A DNA stretch of 64,000 nucleotides. Source: Microbispora hainanensis. GTDB lineage: Bacteria > Actinomycetota > Actinomycetes > Streptosporangiales > Streptosporangiaceae. Below are positions 6,896 to 14,932 of this stretch, piece after piece. Under the pieces are notes generated by a model that searched no databases, had not been told where the DNA came from, and worked only from the letters and a program-made list of their open reading frames with translations. The stretch is taken from the NCBI RefSeq assembly GCF_036186745.1, contig NZ_CP108086.1, forward strand, positions 3,658,001 to 3,722,000, in the 5' to 3' direction. The translations under genes were made by a program, and so were the position numbers. Within the stretch, counting starts at the first letter, position 1. Each line of letters opens with the position of its first letter.

Positions 6896-8452
6896 ATGGG
6901 GGCGGATCCGAGCAAGCCCGGTACGTCACGGGACACAGAAACGGTGGCGGTCGTCCTCGCGACCTCGCCGGCCGCCGGGCTGCCCTGGTCGGACGGCGCC
7001 CGATCCGAGGGCAGCCTCCTGGAGCGGCTCATCGCCCAGCTCCTCACGCTGCCGGTCCGCGAGGTGCTGGTCGTGGTCCGGAGCCAGGACGCCCAGGCCG
7101 GAGAGTGGGAGAAGAGCGCCGAGGGCGGCCCACGCCACCAGATCTGCGTCAGCGACGGGCTCGCCGAGGACCTGCGGATCGTGGCCAAGACGGCCCGCGC
7201 CTCGACCTCCCCGGTCGCCGTGCTGGCCGCCGACCTGGTCGCGCACACCGAGGCGCTGTCGCTGCTGCTCGAACATCCCGCGCGCCCGACCGGCGCGCTC
7301 GTCGCCAGTGGCGACCCGGCCCCGCTGCGTCCGCCCGTACGGACCGAGTGGGGCCGCGTCGTGTCGGCGGGCACGTCCTTCCACGAGGTCGAGTGGGCCA
7401 ACGGCACCTTCCGCGGCGTCCTCCAGGTCGGCGAGGCCCACCTGGCCGGGCTGGCCGACATCGCCGAGGACCTGGCCGACCTGGCCCAGCGCCGCCACCT
7501 CGGGCGGGTCGGCGACGGCGAGGTCCCGGAGCTGCTGCTCACGGGCCTGGTGCGGGCGGGCGTGCAGGTGCACGCCGTCACGCTGAACACCCTGCACTGC
7601 GGGCGGGCCGGCACACGCCCGGCCGCCGAGCGCGCGGTGCGCGAGCTTGCCGACGTCGACGAGGCGCAGGCCCGGCTCGACGCCGCGGTGAAGAGCGGCG
7701 ACGGCTTCTTCACCACCTTCTGCGTCAGCTCGTGGTCGCGTCACCTCATCCGCCCGGCCGCCCGTCTCGGCCTGACTCCGAACACGGTCACCGGCATCTC
7801 GGTCGCCTTCGCCGCCATCGCCGCGATCTGGTTCTCCGACGGCGGCAGGGCGGGGCTCGTCGTCGGCGCCGTCGCGCTCTACCTGTCGTTCGTGCTCGAC
7901 TGTCTGGACGGGCAGCTCGCCCGATACACGCGCCGCTTCTCCCCGCTCGGGAGCTGGCTCGACGCGATCAGCGACCGGTTCAAGGAATACCTGGTGTACG
8001 TCGGCCTCGCGGCCGGATACGTGTCGGCGTCCCGGGAGCCGTGGGAGATCTGGGCCCTGGCGGTGGGCACGATGATCCTCCAGACGGTCCGCCACATGGT
8101 CGACTTCTCCTACGCGGGCGCGGTGGCCGACCGGGCCAGGGCGGCCGGGCTGCGGGCGGCGGCCCCGCGTTCGATGGCGGTGCCCTGGGACGAGGCGCCC
8201 GCCGCGGCCGCCGCGAAGGGCACCGGATCGGTGCTGGCGCTGTCGCGGCGGCTCGACGCGCTGAGCGGCGCGCGGGGCGTGGCCTACTGGGCGAAGAAGA
8301 TGATCGTCCTGCCGATTGGGGAGCGCATGGCGCTGATCTCGGTGACGGCCGCGCTGTTCGACGCGCGGGTGACGTTCCTCGCGCTGCTTGGCTGGGGCGC
8401 GGTGGCCCTCGCCTACACGGCCGCCGGGCGGATGGCGAGGTCGTTCGCATGA
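6896..8452 (+). CDS. CDP-alcohol phosphotransferase fused to a degenerate nucleotidyltransferase domain
   Basis: The 518-residue protein has an N-terminal alpha/beta domain (about 15-240) shaped like a sugar-nucleotide transferase but without the usual GxGxR...PK loop: the equivalent stretch reads VVLATSPAAGLPWSDGAR. Residues about 270-518 are a membrane CDP-alcohol phosphotransferase with the full motif: Asp335, Asp338-Gly339, Ala342-Arg343, Gly352, Asp356 and Asp360. This order recalls the fused inositol-phosphate cytidylyltransferase/DIPP synthase of thermophiles, but here the cytidylyltransferase half looks inactive. A separate LicC-like gene in the same operon could replace it. The enzyme should move an alcohol phosphate from a CDP-alcohol to a membrane acceptor; donor and acceptor are unknown. 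Confidence 0.82.
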   Translation: MGADPSKPGTSRDTETVAVVLATSPAAGLPWSDGARSEGSLLERLIAQLLTLPVREVLVVVRSQDAQAGEWEKSAEGGPRHQICVSDGLAEDLRIVAKTARASTSPVAVLAADLVAHTEALSLLLEHPARPTGALVASGDPAPLRPPVRTEWGRVVSAGTSFHEVEWANGTFRGVLQVGEAHLAGLADIAEDLADLAQRRHLGRVGDGEVPELLLTGLVRAGVQVHAVTLNTLHCGRAGTRPAAERAVRELADVDEAQARLDAAVKSGDGFFTTFCVSSWSRHLIRPAARLGLTPNTVTGISVAFAAIAAIWFSDGGRAGLVVGAVALYLSFVLDCLDGQLARYTRRFSPLGSWLDAISDRFKEYLVYVGLAAGYVSASREPWEIWALAVGTMILQTVRHMVDFSYAGAVADRARAAGLRAAAPRSMAVPWDEAPAAAAAKGTGSVLALSRRLDALSGARGVAYWAKKMIVLPIGERMALISVTAALFDARVTFLALLGWGAVALAYTAAGRMARSFA

Positions 8453-9114
8453 GCCGTCGGCCCCGGGAGGCGGGCGGGAAGACGCGGGGCGCGATCTCCG
8501 TGCACATGACGCCGGTGCCGCGCAGCGTCGTGGTGGCCAACCGTGACGACGGCCCGCTGTCGAAGGCGATGGGGCTGCTCGTGGCCGGGCAGCTCCCGCC
8601 GCTGCCGCCCGCGATCGCGGGGGCCTTCGTGACCGCCGTGCTGCTCGTGCTCGGCATCGCCGGGGCCGACGACTTCGCGGTCTTCGCCCCGGCGGTGGCG
8701 CTGCTGCTGGCCGGGGCGGGCAGCGCCCACCGGCACGACGGTCGGCTCGACTGGCTGGCGCCCCCGATCCTGCGGCTGACCGAGTATGGCTTCATCGCCT
8801 CGGCCGGATTCGCCCGCTCCGTGCCGCCGGTGATCATCGTCGCGCTGCTCGGCGCGCTGGCATTCCATCACTACGACACGGTCTATCGGCTGCGCCAGCA
8901 CGTGTATCCGCCGCCGTGGCTGGCGACGGCGGGGCTCGGCTGGGACGGCCGGATGCTGGTCGTCGCCCTGGGCGGCCTGCTCGGCCTGGTGCCCGTCGTG
9001 TTCGTCCTGCTGGCGCTCTACCTGTGGTGCCTGTTCGCCTGGGAGAGCGTGACCTGCTGGCTCGCCGCACCCCGCACTCCCGACGAGGCGGTGGAACCGG
9101 CGGCCCAGGATTAA
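8449..9114 (+). CDS. Integral membrane protein, DUF5941-like, partner of CDP-alcohol phosphotransferase
   Basis: ATG 8449 overlaps the previous stop codon (ATGA), so translation is coupled. The 221-residue product has a basic N-terminus and about four or five hydrophobic segments (for example PAIAGAFVTAVLLVLGIAGA). It resembles the region called DUF5941 that is found beside, or fused to, actinobacterial CDP-alcohol phosphotransferases; that assignment is from memory of the family and not certain. A polar segment, HHYDTVYRLRQHVYPPPWL, lies between membrane segments and could be a functional site. Coupled translation suggests a complex with the enzyme encoded just upstream. Confidence 0.65.
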   Translation: MSRRPREAGGKTRGAISVHMTPVPRSVVVANRDDGPLSKAMGLLVAGQLPPLPPAIAGAFVTAVLLVLGIAGADDFAVFAPAVALLLAGAGSAHRHDGRLDWLAPPILRLTEYGFIASAGFARSVPPVIIVALLGALAFHHYDTVYRLRQHVYPPPWLATAGLGWDGRMLVVALGGLLGLVPVVFVLLALYLWCLFAWESVTCWLAAPRTPDEAVEPAAQD

Positions 9115-9183
9115 CGTCAGACCAACGGTGGATTACCCAATCGGGGTGCCGAGCCAACTAACCTTTGGGGTTACTGTCTGACG
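9115..9183. repeat. 8-bp inverted repeat enclosing the leader of the LicC-like gene
   Basis: CGTCAGAC (9115-9122) and GTCTGACG (9176-9183) are perfect inverted copies 53 bases apart, filling the gap between the membrane-protein stop and the TTG start. A smaller TAACC/GGTTA hairpin lies inside at about 9159-9173. It could be an intra-operon RNA structure or an operator pair. Confidence 0.35.
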
Positions 9184-9207
9184 CTCGACCTCAAGGAGTG
9201 CGGGAAA

Positions 9208-9939
9208 TTGCTCGGAATGGTGCTGGCCGCCGGGGCCGGACGTCGCCTGCGGCCGTACACCGACACGCTGCCGAAGGCGCTGGTGCCGGTCGACGGTGAG
9301 ACCACGATCCTCGACATCGCTCTGCGCAACCTGGCGGCCGTGGACCTCCGCGAGGTCGTGGTGATCGTCGGCTACCAGGCCCAGGCCGTACGGGAACGGC
9401 AGGCCGACCTGGAGCGGCGCCACGGGGTGAAGCTCACGCTTGTCCACAATGACAAGGCCGAGGAGTGGAACAACGCCTATTCGCTGTGGTGCGCCCGCGA
9501 CTACTTCTCCCAGGGCGCGCTGCTGGTCAACGGCGACACCGTCCACCCGGTGTCGGTGGAGCGGACCCTGCTGGCCGCAGAGAACACCTCCGACATCCTG
9601 CTCGCCGTCGACGACGTGAAGTCGCTGGCGGACGAGGAGATGAAGGTGACCCTGGAGGACGGCCGGCTGAAGCGGATCACCAAGCTCATGGACCCGGCCG
9701 ACGCGTACGGCGAGTACATCGGCGCCACGCTCATCCGGCCGGGCGCGGCCGAGCGGCTCGCCGACGCGCTGAAGGCCACGTTCGAGCGCGACCCGCAGCT
9801 CTATTACGAGGACGGCTACCAGGAGATGGTCGAGCGCGGCGAGAAGATCGCCGTCGCCCCGATCGGCAAGGTCGAGTGGGTCGAGGTGGACAACCACGAC
9901 GACCTCGCGAAAGCCCGTGAGATCGCGTGCCGTTACTGA
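9208..9939 (+). CDS. LicC-like sugar/alcohol-phosphate nucleotidyltransferase
   Basis: The 243-residue protein is a single-domain nucleotidyltransferase. It opens with LAAGAGRRLRPYT and LPKAL, has LLVNGDT with the metal-binding Asp, and ends with WVEVDNHDDLAKA, a pattern typical of phosphocholine cytidylyltransferase LicC and its relatives. The start is TTG 9208 with AAGGAG 9 bases upstream. The next gene is a glycerol-1-phosphate dehydrogenase-like enzyme and CDP-alcohol phosphotransferases lie on both sides. The likely reaction is therefore CTP plus an alcohol phosphate (perhaps glycerol 1-phosphate) giving a CDP-alcohol. The substrate is inferred from context, not from sequence. Confidence 0.8.
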   Translation: MLGMVLAAGAGRRLRPYTDTLPKALVPVDGETTILDIALRNLAAVDLREVVVIVGYQAQAVRERQADLERRHGVKLTLVHNDKAEEWNNAYSLWCARDYFSQGALLVNGDTVHPVSVERTLLAAENTSDILLAVDDVKSLADEEMKVTLEDGRLKRITKLMDPADAYGEYIGATLIRPGAAERLADALKATFERDPQLYYEDGYQEMVERGEKIAVAPIGKVEWVEVDNHDDLAKAREIACRY

Positions 9940-9965
9940 TTTCCGCGGTCTTGTGAGGAGTTCGC

Positions 9966-11024
9966 ATGCCGATTCTGGCAAGGATGCTTCCCGCTCCCCT
10001 CTCGATGGAGGTGCGGCGGGGCGCGATCGCGCAGCTCGGGACCCTGCTGGCCGACAGCCGGGTGGCCACGTCCGGGCAGGTGGCGGTCGCGGTCGGCCCG
10101 AACCAGGGGGACCGGATCACCGAGGTCATCGCGCCCTCGCTCGGTGACGCCAAGGTCTTCCGGGTCGCCGACGGCACGGTCGACGCCGCCATCGCACTCG
10201 GCGCGGACCTGCGCAAGGGAGCGTTCGAGGCCGTCGTCGGGATCGGCGGTGGCAAGACGATCGACGCCACGAAGTATGCCGCCTCGCTGGCCGGGATCCC
10301 GATGGTCGCGGTGGCGACCAACCTCTCGCACGACGGCATCTGCTCGCCGGTGGCCTCCCTCGTCCACGACGGGGGCAAGCCGTCGTTCGGCGTGCCGATG
10401 CCGCTGGCGATCATGGTGGACCTCGACTTCGTGCACGACGCGCCGCAGTCCCTCGTACGAGCCGGTGTCGGCGACGTGGTGAGCAACCTGTCGGCGATCG
10501 AGGACTGGCAGCTCGGCCGGACCGAGCGCGGCGAGCCCGTCGACGGGGTGGCGATCTCCATGGCCCGTACGGCGGCCGAGGCGGTGCTGGGCCGGGCGGA
10601 CTCCATCGAGTCGGACGCGTTCCTGACCGTGCTGGCCGAGGCGCTGATCATGTCGGGCATGTCGATGGTCATCGCCGGGTCAAGCCGTCCGGCGAGCGGC
10701 GGAGATCATGAGATCATGCATGCCGTGGACCAGCTTTTCCCTGGGACCGCCAACCACGGCGAGCTGGCCGGGATCGGCGCGGCCTTCTGCTTCTTCCTCC
10801 GGGAGGACTCCCACCGGCTCGGCCAGGTCGTCGGCTGCCTGCGGCAGCACAACCTGCCCGTCGCCCCCGGCGACGTCGGCCTGACGCACGAACAGTTCAC
10901 CGAGGCAGTGATGCTCGCCCCGAGCACGCGGCCCGGCCGCTACACCATCCTTGAGCACCTCCGGCTGTCGGAGCACGAGGTCCGGGGGAGAGTTGAGGAC
11001 TATGTCCGCGCCGTCGGTCGCTGA
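9966..11024 (+). CDS. sn-glycerol-1-phosphate dehydrogenase-like enzyme (EgsA/AraM type)
   Basis: The 352-residue protein belongs to the iron/zinc alcohol dehydrogenase superfamily and carries the signatures of glycerol-1-phosphate dehydrogenase: GIGGGKTIDATKYAA for NAD(P) binding, LSHDGICSPVAS with Asp123, RAGVGDVVSN, SSRPASGGDHE with His248 and NHGELAG with His264. These supply the Asp-His-His metal site. The archaeal enzyme reduces dihydroxyacetone phosphate to sn-glycerol 1-phosphate, and AraM does the same in Bacillus. ATG 9966 has GAGGAG 7 bases upstream. The gene sits between the LicC-like enzyme and a CDP-alcohol phosphotransferase. The product could then be activated with CTP and incorporated into a lipid or polymer. 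Confidence 0.85.
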   Translation: MPILARMLPAPLSMEVRRGAIAQLGTLLADSRVATSGQVAVAVGPNQGDRITEVIAPSLGDAKVFRVADGTVDAAIALGADLRKGAFEAVVGIGGGKTIDATKYAASLAGIPMVAVATNLSHDGICSPVASLVHDGGKPSFGVPMPLAIMVDLDFVHDAPQSLVRAGVGDVVSNLSAIEDWQLGRTERGEPVDGVAISMARTAAEAVLGRADSIESDAFLTVLAEALIMSGMSMVIAGSSRPASGGDHEIMHAVDQLFPGTANHGELAGIGAAFCFFLREDSHRLGQVVGCLRQHNLPVAPGDVGLTHEQFTEAVMLAPSTRPGRYTILEHLRLSEHEVRGRVEDYVRAVGR

Positions 11025-11760
11025 GCTTCGCGCGGTCGCCCAGCCGCAGACCACCATGGACCGCCGCAGCGGCGAGCACTGGGCCGGCCTGCTGTACATG
11101 CGGCGCCTGTCCATCTACGCCACCTGGCTGCTGGCCAAGACCCCCATCTCGCCCAACCAGGTCACCGGCCTGATGATCCTGTGCGGGGTGGCGTCGGGCG
11201 CCGTGCTCGCCATCCCGGGCTTCTGGGCGGCACTGGGCGCGGCCCTGCTCATCCAGGTCTACCTGCTGCTCGACTGCTCGGACGGGGAACTGGCCCGCTG
11301 GACCGGCCGCACCTCGATCACCGGGGTCTACCTCGACCGGGTCGGGCACTACTTCGCCGAGGCGGCCCTGCTGATCGGGCTGGGCTTCCGGGCGTCGGAG
11401 ACCCTGCCCGACTGGTACACGGTGATGGGCGTGGCGGCGGCGCTCGGCGCGATCCTGATCAAGTCGGAGACCGACCTGGTCGACGTCGCCCGCGCCCGGT
11501 CGGGCCTGGTGGCGACCACCGAGGCGGCGGCGCAGCAGTTCACCTCGCCCCGGCTCGCGCTGGCCCGCAGGGCCGCGGCGGCGCTGCGGTTCCACCGGGT
11601 GATCCAGGCCGTCGAACTGTCGCTGATCGTCGTGGTCGCGGCGGTGCTCGACAACTGGTTCTCCGCCACCCGCATCCTCGTGGTCGCCTGCGTGATCATC
11701 GCGGTGGTCCAGCTCGTGCTGCACCTGGTCAGCATCCTCGCCTCCCGGCGGCTCTCATGA
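11002..11760 (+). CDS. CDP-alcohol phosphotransferase family protein with altered catalytic motif
   Basis: The 252-residue membrane enzyme overlaps the dehydrogenase gene by 23 bases, with GAGGAC before ATG 11002. The family motif is recognisable as Asp91, Asp94-Gly95, Ala98-Arg99, Gly108 and Asp112, but the fourth Asp, normally the base that activates the acceptor alcohol, is His116 (sequence GVYLDRVGH). The other membrane segments look intact. Either histidine takes over the role or this protein works differently from its operon partner, which has all four Asp residues. Reaction partners are unknown; context suggests a CDP-alcohol made by the LicC-like enzyme. Confidence 0.82.
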   Translation: MSAPSVAELRAVAQPQTTMDRRSGEHWAGLLYMRRLSIYATWLLAKTPISPNQVTGLMILCGVASGAVLAIPGFWAALGAALLIQVYLLLDCSDGELARWTGRTSITGVYLDRVGHYFAEAALLIGLGFRASETLPDWYTVMGVAAALGAILIKSETDLVDVARARSGLVATTEAAAQQFTSPRLALARRAAAALRFHRVIQAVELSLIVVVAAVLDNWFSATRILVVACVIIAVVQLVLHLVSILASRRLS

Positions 11761-11940
11761 GCGCGTCGAGTCCCGCGTGGCGTGCTGTCAGGCCGTACAT
11801 TCACGGTTGGGTAGGGGTTTGGTGTCAGTTCCGATACCCTTGTCCGAAGGTAAACCAGGCAGATTCCGGATTGCCCGGCCATACAGACTCGGTGATCATG
11901 AAGTCGTGTGTAGTGCGCCCCATGTCGAGGCAGTGACGCG

Positions 11941-12822
11941 GTGAAAATCTCCTGTGTCATCCTCACCATGGGCAACAGGATCGCCGAGCTCGACCGGGCG
12001 GTGGAGTCCGCGCTCACCCAGACCGACGGCGACATCGAGGTGGTCATCGTCGGCAACGGCGCGGACGTCCCGCAGCTGACCGCCCGGCCGCTGCCCGGCA
12101 CCGCCGCGACGATCAAGACCGTACGGCTGGAGCGCAACGCGGGCATCCCCGAGGGGCGCAACCGCGGCGTGCAGGAGTGCTCGGGTGACATCGTCCTGTT
12201 CCTGGACGACGACGGCTGGTATGCCAACTCCAAGGTCGCCGCGCACGTCCGCGAGCGGTTCACGCACGAGCCCGACCTCGCCGTGATCAGCTTCCGGGTG
12301 ATGGACCCCGAGGGCGGCTTGGTGCAGCGTAGGCACGTGCCCCGCCTGCGGGCCGGCGACCCCGAGCGGTCGTCGCCGGTGACGACCTTCCTCGGCGGCG
12401 CCTGCGCGATCCGCAAGTCGGCGTTCCTCCAAGTCGGTGGGTTGCCGGAGAAGTTCTTCTACGCCCACGAGGAGACCGACCTCGCCTGGCGCCTGCTGGG
12501 CGAGGGCTACCGCATCGAATACGACGCCGAGCCGGTCATGTACCACCCGCTGGTGCTGCCGTCGCGGCACACGGACTTCTACCGGCTGAACGCCCGCAAC
12601 CGAGTCTGGCTGGCCCGGCGCAACCTGCCGTGGCCGCTGGCGATGTTCTACCTGCTCAACTGGGTCGTGCTCACACTCCTACGCGAGCGCTCGATGCCCG
12701 CGATCAAGGCGTGGTTCCGCGGCTTCTTCGAGGGGCTGCGCGAGCCGGCGGGCGAGCGCCGTCCCATGGCCTGGCGCACCGCCTGGCGCATGCTGCGGCT
12801 CGGCCGCCCGCCCATCGTCTAG
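11941..12822 (+). CDS. GT2 glycosyltransferase, rhamnosyl/galactofuranosyl type
   Basis: The 293-residue protein starts with GTG 11941. It shows a GT-A fold (CVILTMGNR, RNAGIPEGRNRGV), the metal-binding LFLDDDGWY and the acceptor segment HEETDLAWRLLGEGY. The C-terminus has one amphipathic or membrane-associated stretch (LAMFYLLNWVVLTLL). It probably adds a sugar to the polymer or lipid made by the preceding operon. About 180 bases separate it from the CDP-alcohol phosphotransferase, so it may have its own promoter; none was clearly recognised. Confidence 0.85.
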   Translation: MKISCVILTMGNRIAELDRAVESALTQTDGDIEVVIVGNGADVPQLTARPLPGTAATIKTVRLERNAGIPEGRNRGVQECSGDIVLFLDDDGWYANSKVAAHVRERFTHEPDLAVISFRVMDPEGGLVQRRHVPRLRAGDPERSSPVTTFLGGACAIRKSAFLQVGGLPEKFFYAHEETDLAWRLLGEGYRIEYDAEPVMYHPLVLPSRHTDFYRLNARNRVWLARRNLPWPLAMFYLLNWVVLTLLRERSMPAIKAWFRGFFEGLREPAGERRPMAWRTAWRMLRLGRPPIV

Positions 12823-12834
12823 ATCCGGACGAGC

Positions 12835-12865
12835 GGCCGGGTCCTCAACGTCCCGGCGCCCGGCC
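12835..12865 (+). terminator. GC-rich hairpin after the GT2 gene
   Basis: GGCCGGG (12835-12841) pairs with CCCGGCC (12859-12865) in the short convergent gap. The gap also holds three near-copies of GGCCTCTCGCGC. No U tract follows, which is common in actinomycetes. Confidence 0.35.
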
Positions 12866-12901
12866 TCTCGCGCGCGGCCTCTCGCGCCCGGCCTCTTGCG
12901 C

Positions 12902-13780
12902 TCAGCCGAGCGCCGACATGAACGAGGCGACGAGACGGGACCGGTCGCCGGGGAGCGGCCGGCCGCCGTGGACCATGAAGGACGTCGTGGAGGACCGCGC
13001 CAGGCCGTGCCCGTCGAACCACGAGACCAGCTCTTCGTGACGGCGGTGGAGGTCGAGCCTGATCCGGACGTCCGCGCCCCGGGCCAGGCCGGTGACCAGG
13101 GCCCGGACGGTCGCGTCGTCCTCCGCGACGACCGGCCCGACGAACAATCGGTCGCCGCTCCGCCAGGCCGCCCCGTAGCCGGTGATCTCACCGTCCCGCT
13201 CGGCGACCCTGACCTGCTCGGCGAAGGCGAACAGGCGGGCCAGCAGGCGCGATCGGTCGGCCCCGAAGACCTCGACGTCCAGGGCGCACAGCGCGGCCAG
13301 GTCCCGCCCGGGCTCGGCGAGCCGGGTCGCGTTCCGGCCGGGGTCCGCCTCGCCGTACGGGCCGTCGCCGGCGTGGAAGCGGCCGACCCGGGCCTCGACC
13401 ACGCCGACCGTCTCGAAGCCCAGCTTCTCGTACAGTGGCCTGCCATACTCCGTCGCGCACAGGAACACGGTCGCGTCGCCGGCCTCCGCCAGGACGTGCT
13501 CCAGGAGACGGCGTCCCAGCCCTCGCCCGCCATAGCGGGAGGCCACCAGCATCATGCCGACCGCGGCGGCCGTCGTGCCATACCGGGTGAGGACGGCCGT
13601 TCCCGCCAGCCCGCGGCCGTCCGGGGCGTCGATGCCGAAGCCCTCGCCGTTCTCCAGCAGGAGCCGCCACTTGCGCTCCTCCCTCGGCCAGGAGCGGTCC
13701 TGCGCCAGGTCGAGGCAGTGCGGCACGTCCGCGAGACCAAGACGGCGGACGGGCGGAACGGACGGGTCTGCGGGCTTCAT
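12902..13780 (-). CDS. Two-domain GNAT acetyltransferase
   Basis: The 292-residue protein has an N-terminal GNAT fold with the acetyl-CoA loop RYGGRGLGRRLL (about residues 86-97) and LYEKLGFETVG. A second, weaker GNAT-like half (Acetyltransf_18 type) contains GYGAAWR and VGPVVAEDDATVRALV. This layout is usual for small-molecule N-acetyltransferases that detoxify or modify amines. ATG 13780 was chosen for its upstream AAAGGTGG; an in-frame longer start lacks such a site. It is convergent with the GT2 gene and has no operon partners. Substrate unknown. Confidence 0.8.
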   Translation of the reverse strand: MKPADPSVPPVRRLGLADVPHCLDLAQDRSWPREERKWRLLLENGEGFGIDAPDGRGLAGTAVLTRYGTTAAAVGMMLVASRYGGRGLGRRLLEHVLAEAGDATVFLCATEYGRPLYEKLGFETVGVVEARVGRFHAGDGPYGEADPGRNATRLAEPGRDLAALCALDVEVFGADRSRLLARLFAFAEQVRVAERDGEITGYGAAWRSGDRLFVGPVVAEDDATVRALVTGLARGADVRIRLDLHRRHEELVSWFDGHGLARSSTTSFMVHGGRPLPGDRSRLVASFMSALG

Positions 13781-13962
13781 GGCCACCTTTCCCTCGACTG
13801 CTCTCCGACGGTAGCGCCCCCGGCCTCTATGCCCGGAGCACGGCACCGCACAAAGTCGATCAAAGCAGGGTGCATGGCGCTACCGACCCTCCCTGGGAAC
13901 GGAGGTCAGGGGCAAACTGTAGGATTTCGGGCGGTCACGCTGTCTGATCTTGGAGTGTGGGA

Positions 13963-14922
13963 TTGCCCTTCCAGCGCGAGCGGCTCCGTGTCTTCATCGA
14001 CTCTCCGGTCTTCCAACGTGCGGTCATCGCCGTCATCGCGCTGAACGGTCTCTCGCTCGGGCTGGAGACCTCGCACGAGCTGGCCGACCGATACGCCACG
14101 GCCTTCCTCGTGATCGACCGGGCCATCCTCGCCGTTTTCGTCGTCGAGATCATCCTGCGGATCGCCGTACACGGAAAGGCGTTCTTCCGCGACCCGTGGA
14201 ACTGGTTCGACCTGGTCATCGTCGGGATGGCCCTCGTGCCGGCCTCGGAGTCGGTGTCGATCCTGCGGCTCTTCCGGTTCCTGCGGGTCCTGCGGCTGAT
14301 CTCCGTCGTGCCGGGCATGCGGCGGGTCGTCTCGGCGCTGTTCGCGGCGCTGCCGGGGCTGGCCTCCGCCGTGGTCCTCCTGCTGCTGTCGCTCTACACG
14401 GCGTCCGTGATCGGTGAGCAGCTCTTCCACGAAGTGGCCCCGCGCTACTTCGGCGACCTCGGGCGGTCGCTGTTCACGATGTTCACGGTGCTCACGGTCG
14501 AGGGCTGGCCGGAGGTGGCCGAGGACGTGATGACGAAGGAGCCGCTCGCGTGGATCTTCTTCGCCACGTTCATCGTGATCACGGCGTTCTTCGTGCTCAA
14601 CCTGCTCATCGGTGTGATCGTCTCCGCGATGGAGGCGGAGGTGAACGCCCAGCGCTGGAAGGATGACCAGGAGCTGGAGCTGCAGCAGCACATCGCGGTC
14701 ATGAACGAGATCAGGGCGTTGAACGAGAAGGTCGACCGGCTGGCGGCCCAGCTGCCGGCGCTCGCGGACGCCGCCGCCCGGGACCGGCGCTCCTGCGATC
14801 ATCAGCCGTCACACGGCGAGGCGCCCCAAGCAGAGGGGGGACGGACCGAGGGGGCACGGACCGAGGGGGCACAGACCAAGGGGGCACAGGCCGAGGCGGA
14901 CGGCCGGCGTCAGGGCGAGTGA
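13963..14922 (+). CDS. One-domain voltage-gated cation channel (NaChBac/CavMr superfamily)
   Basis: The protein (about 319 residues) has six membrane segments. S4 has regularly spaced Arg residues (LRLFRFLRVLRLISVVPG), and the pore loop reads TVEGWPE at about residues 178-184 (bases 14494-14514). It is followed by S6 and a coiled-coil neck (ELELQQHIAVMNEIRALNEK) that should hold the tetramer together. Known bacterial sodium channels have LESWS at this place. Gly at filter position 4 and an acidic residue at position 7, as here, are features of the calcium-selective CavMr, so calcium permeation is predicted. TTG 13963 has TGGAG at a good distance; GTG 13957 is an alternative. The tail contains a 15-bp minisatellite (14833-14892). 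Confidence 0.87.
   Translation: MPFQRERLRVFIDSPVFQRAVIAVIALNGLSLGLETSHELADRYATAFLVIDRAILAVFVVEIILRIAVHGKAFFRDPWNWFDLVIVGMALVPASESVSILRLFRFLRVLRLISVVPGMRRVVSALFAALPGLASAVVLLLLSLYTASVIGEQLFHEVAPRYFGDLGRSLFTMFTVLTVEGWPEVAEDVMTKEPLAWIFFATFIVITAFFVLNLLIGVIVSAMEAEVNAQRWKDDQELELQQHIAVMNEIRALNEKVDRLAAQLPALADAAARDRRSCDHQPSHGEAPQAEGGRTEGARTEGAQTKGAQAEADGRRQGE
14833..14892 (+). repeat. 15-bp in-frame minisatellite in channel C-terminus
   Basis: Four 15-base units of the form GAGGGGGCACGGACC lie end to end (14833-14847, 14848-14862, 14863-14877, 14878-14892), encoding repeats of EG-A-R/Q-T. The tail is outside the channel core. Confidence 0.75.
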
Positions 14923-14932
14923 CCTGGGGGCG

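Noticed and set aside
12823..12901. Short GGCCTCTCGCGC repeats as a CRISPR-like or IS end
   Set aside because: There are only three imperfect copies of 12 bases without spacers or target duplication; the stretch fits a terminator between convergent genes.
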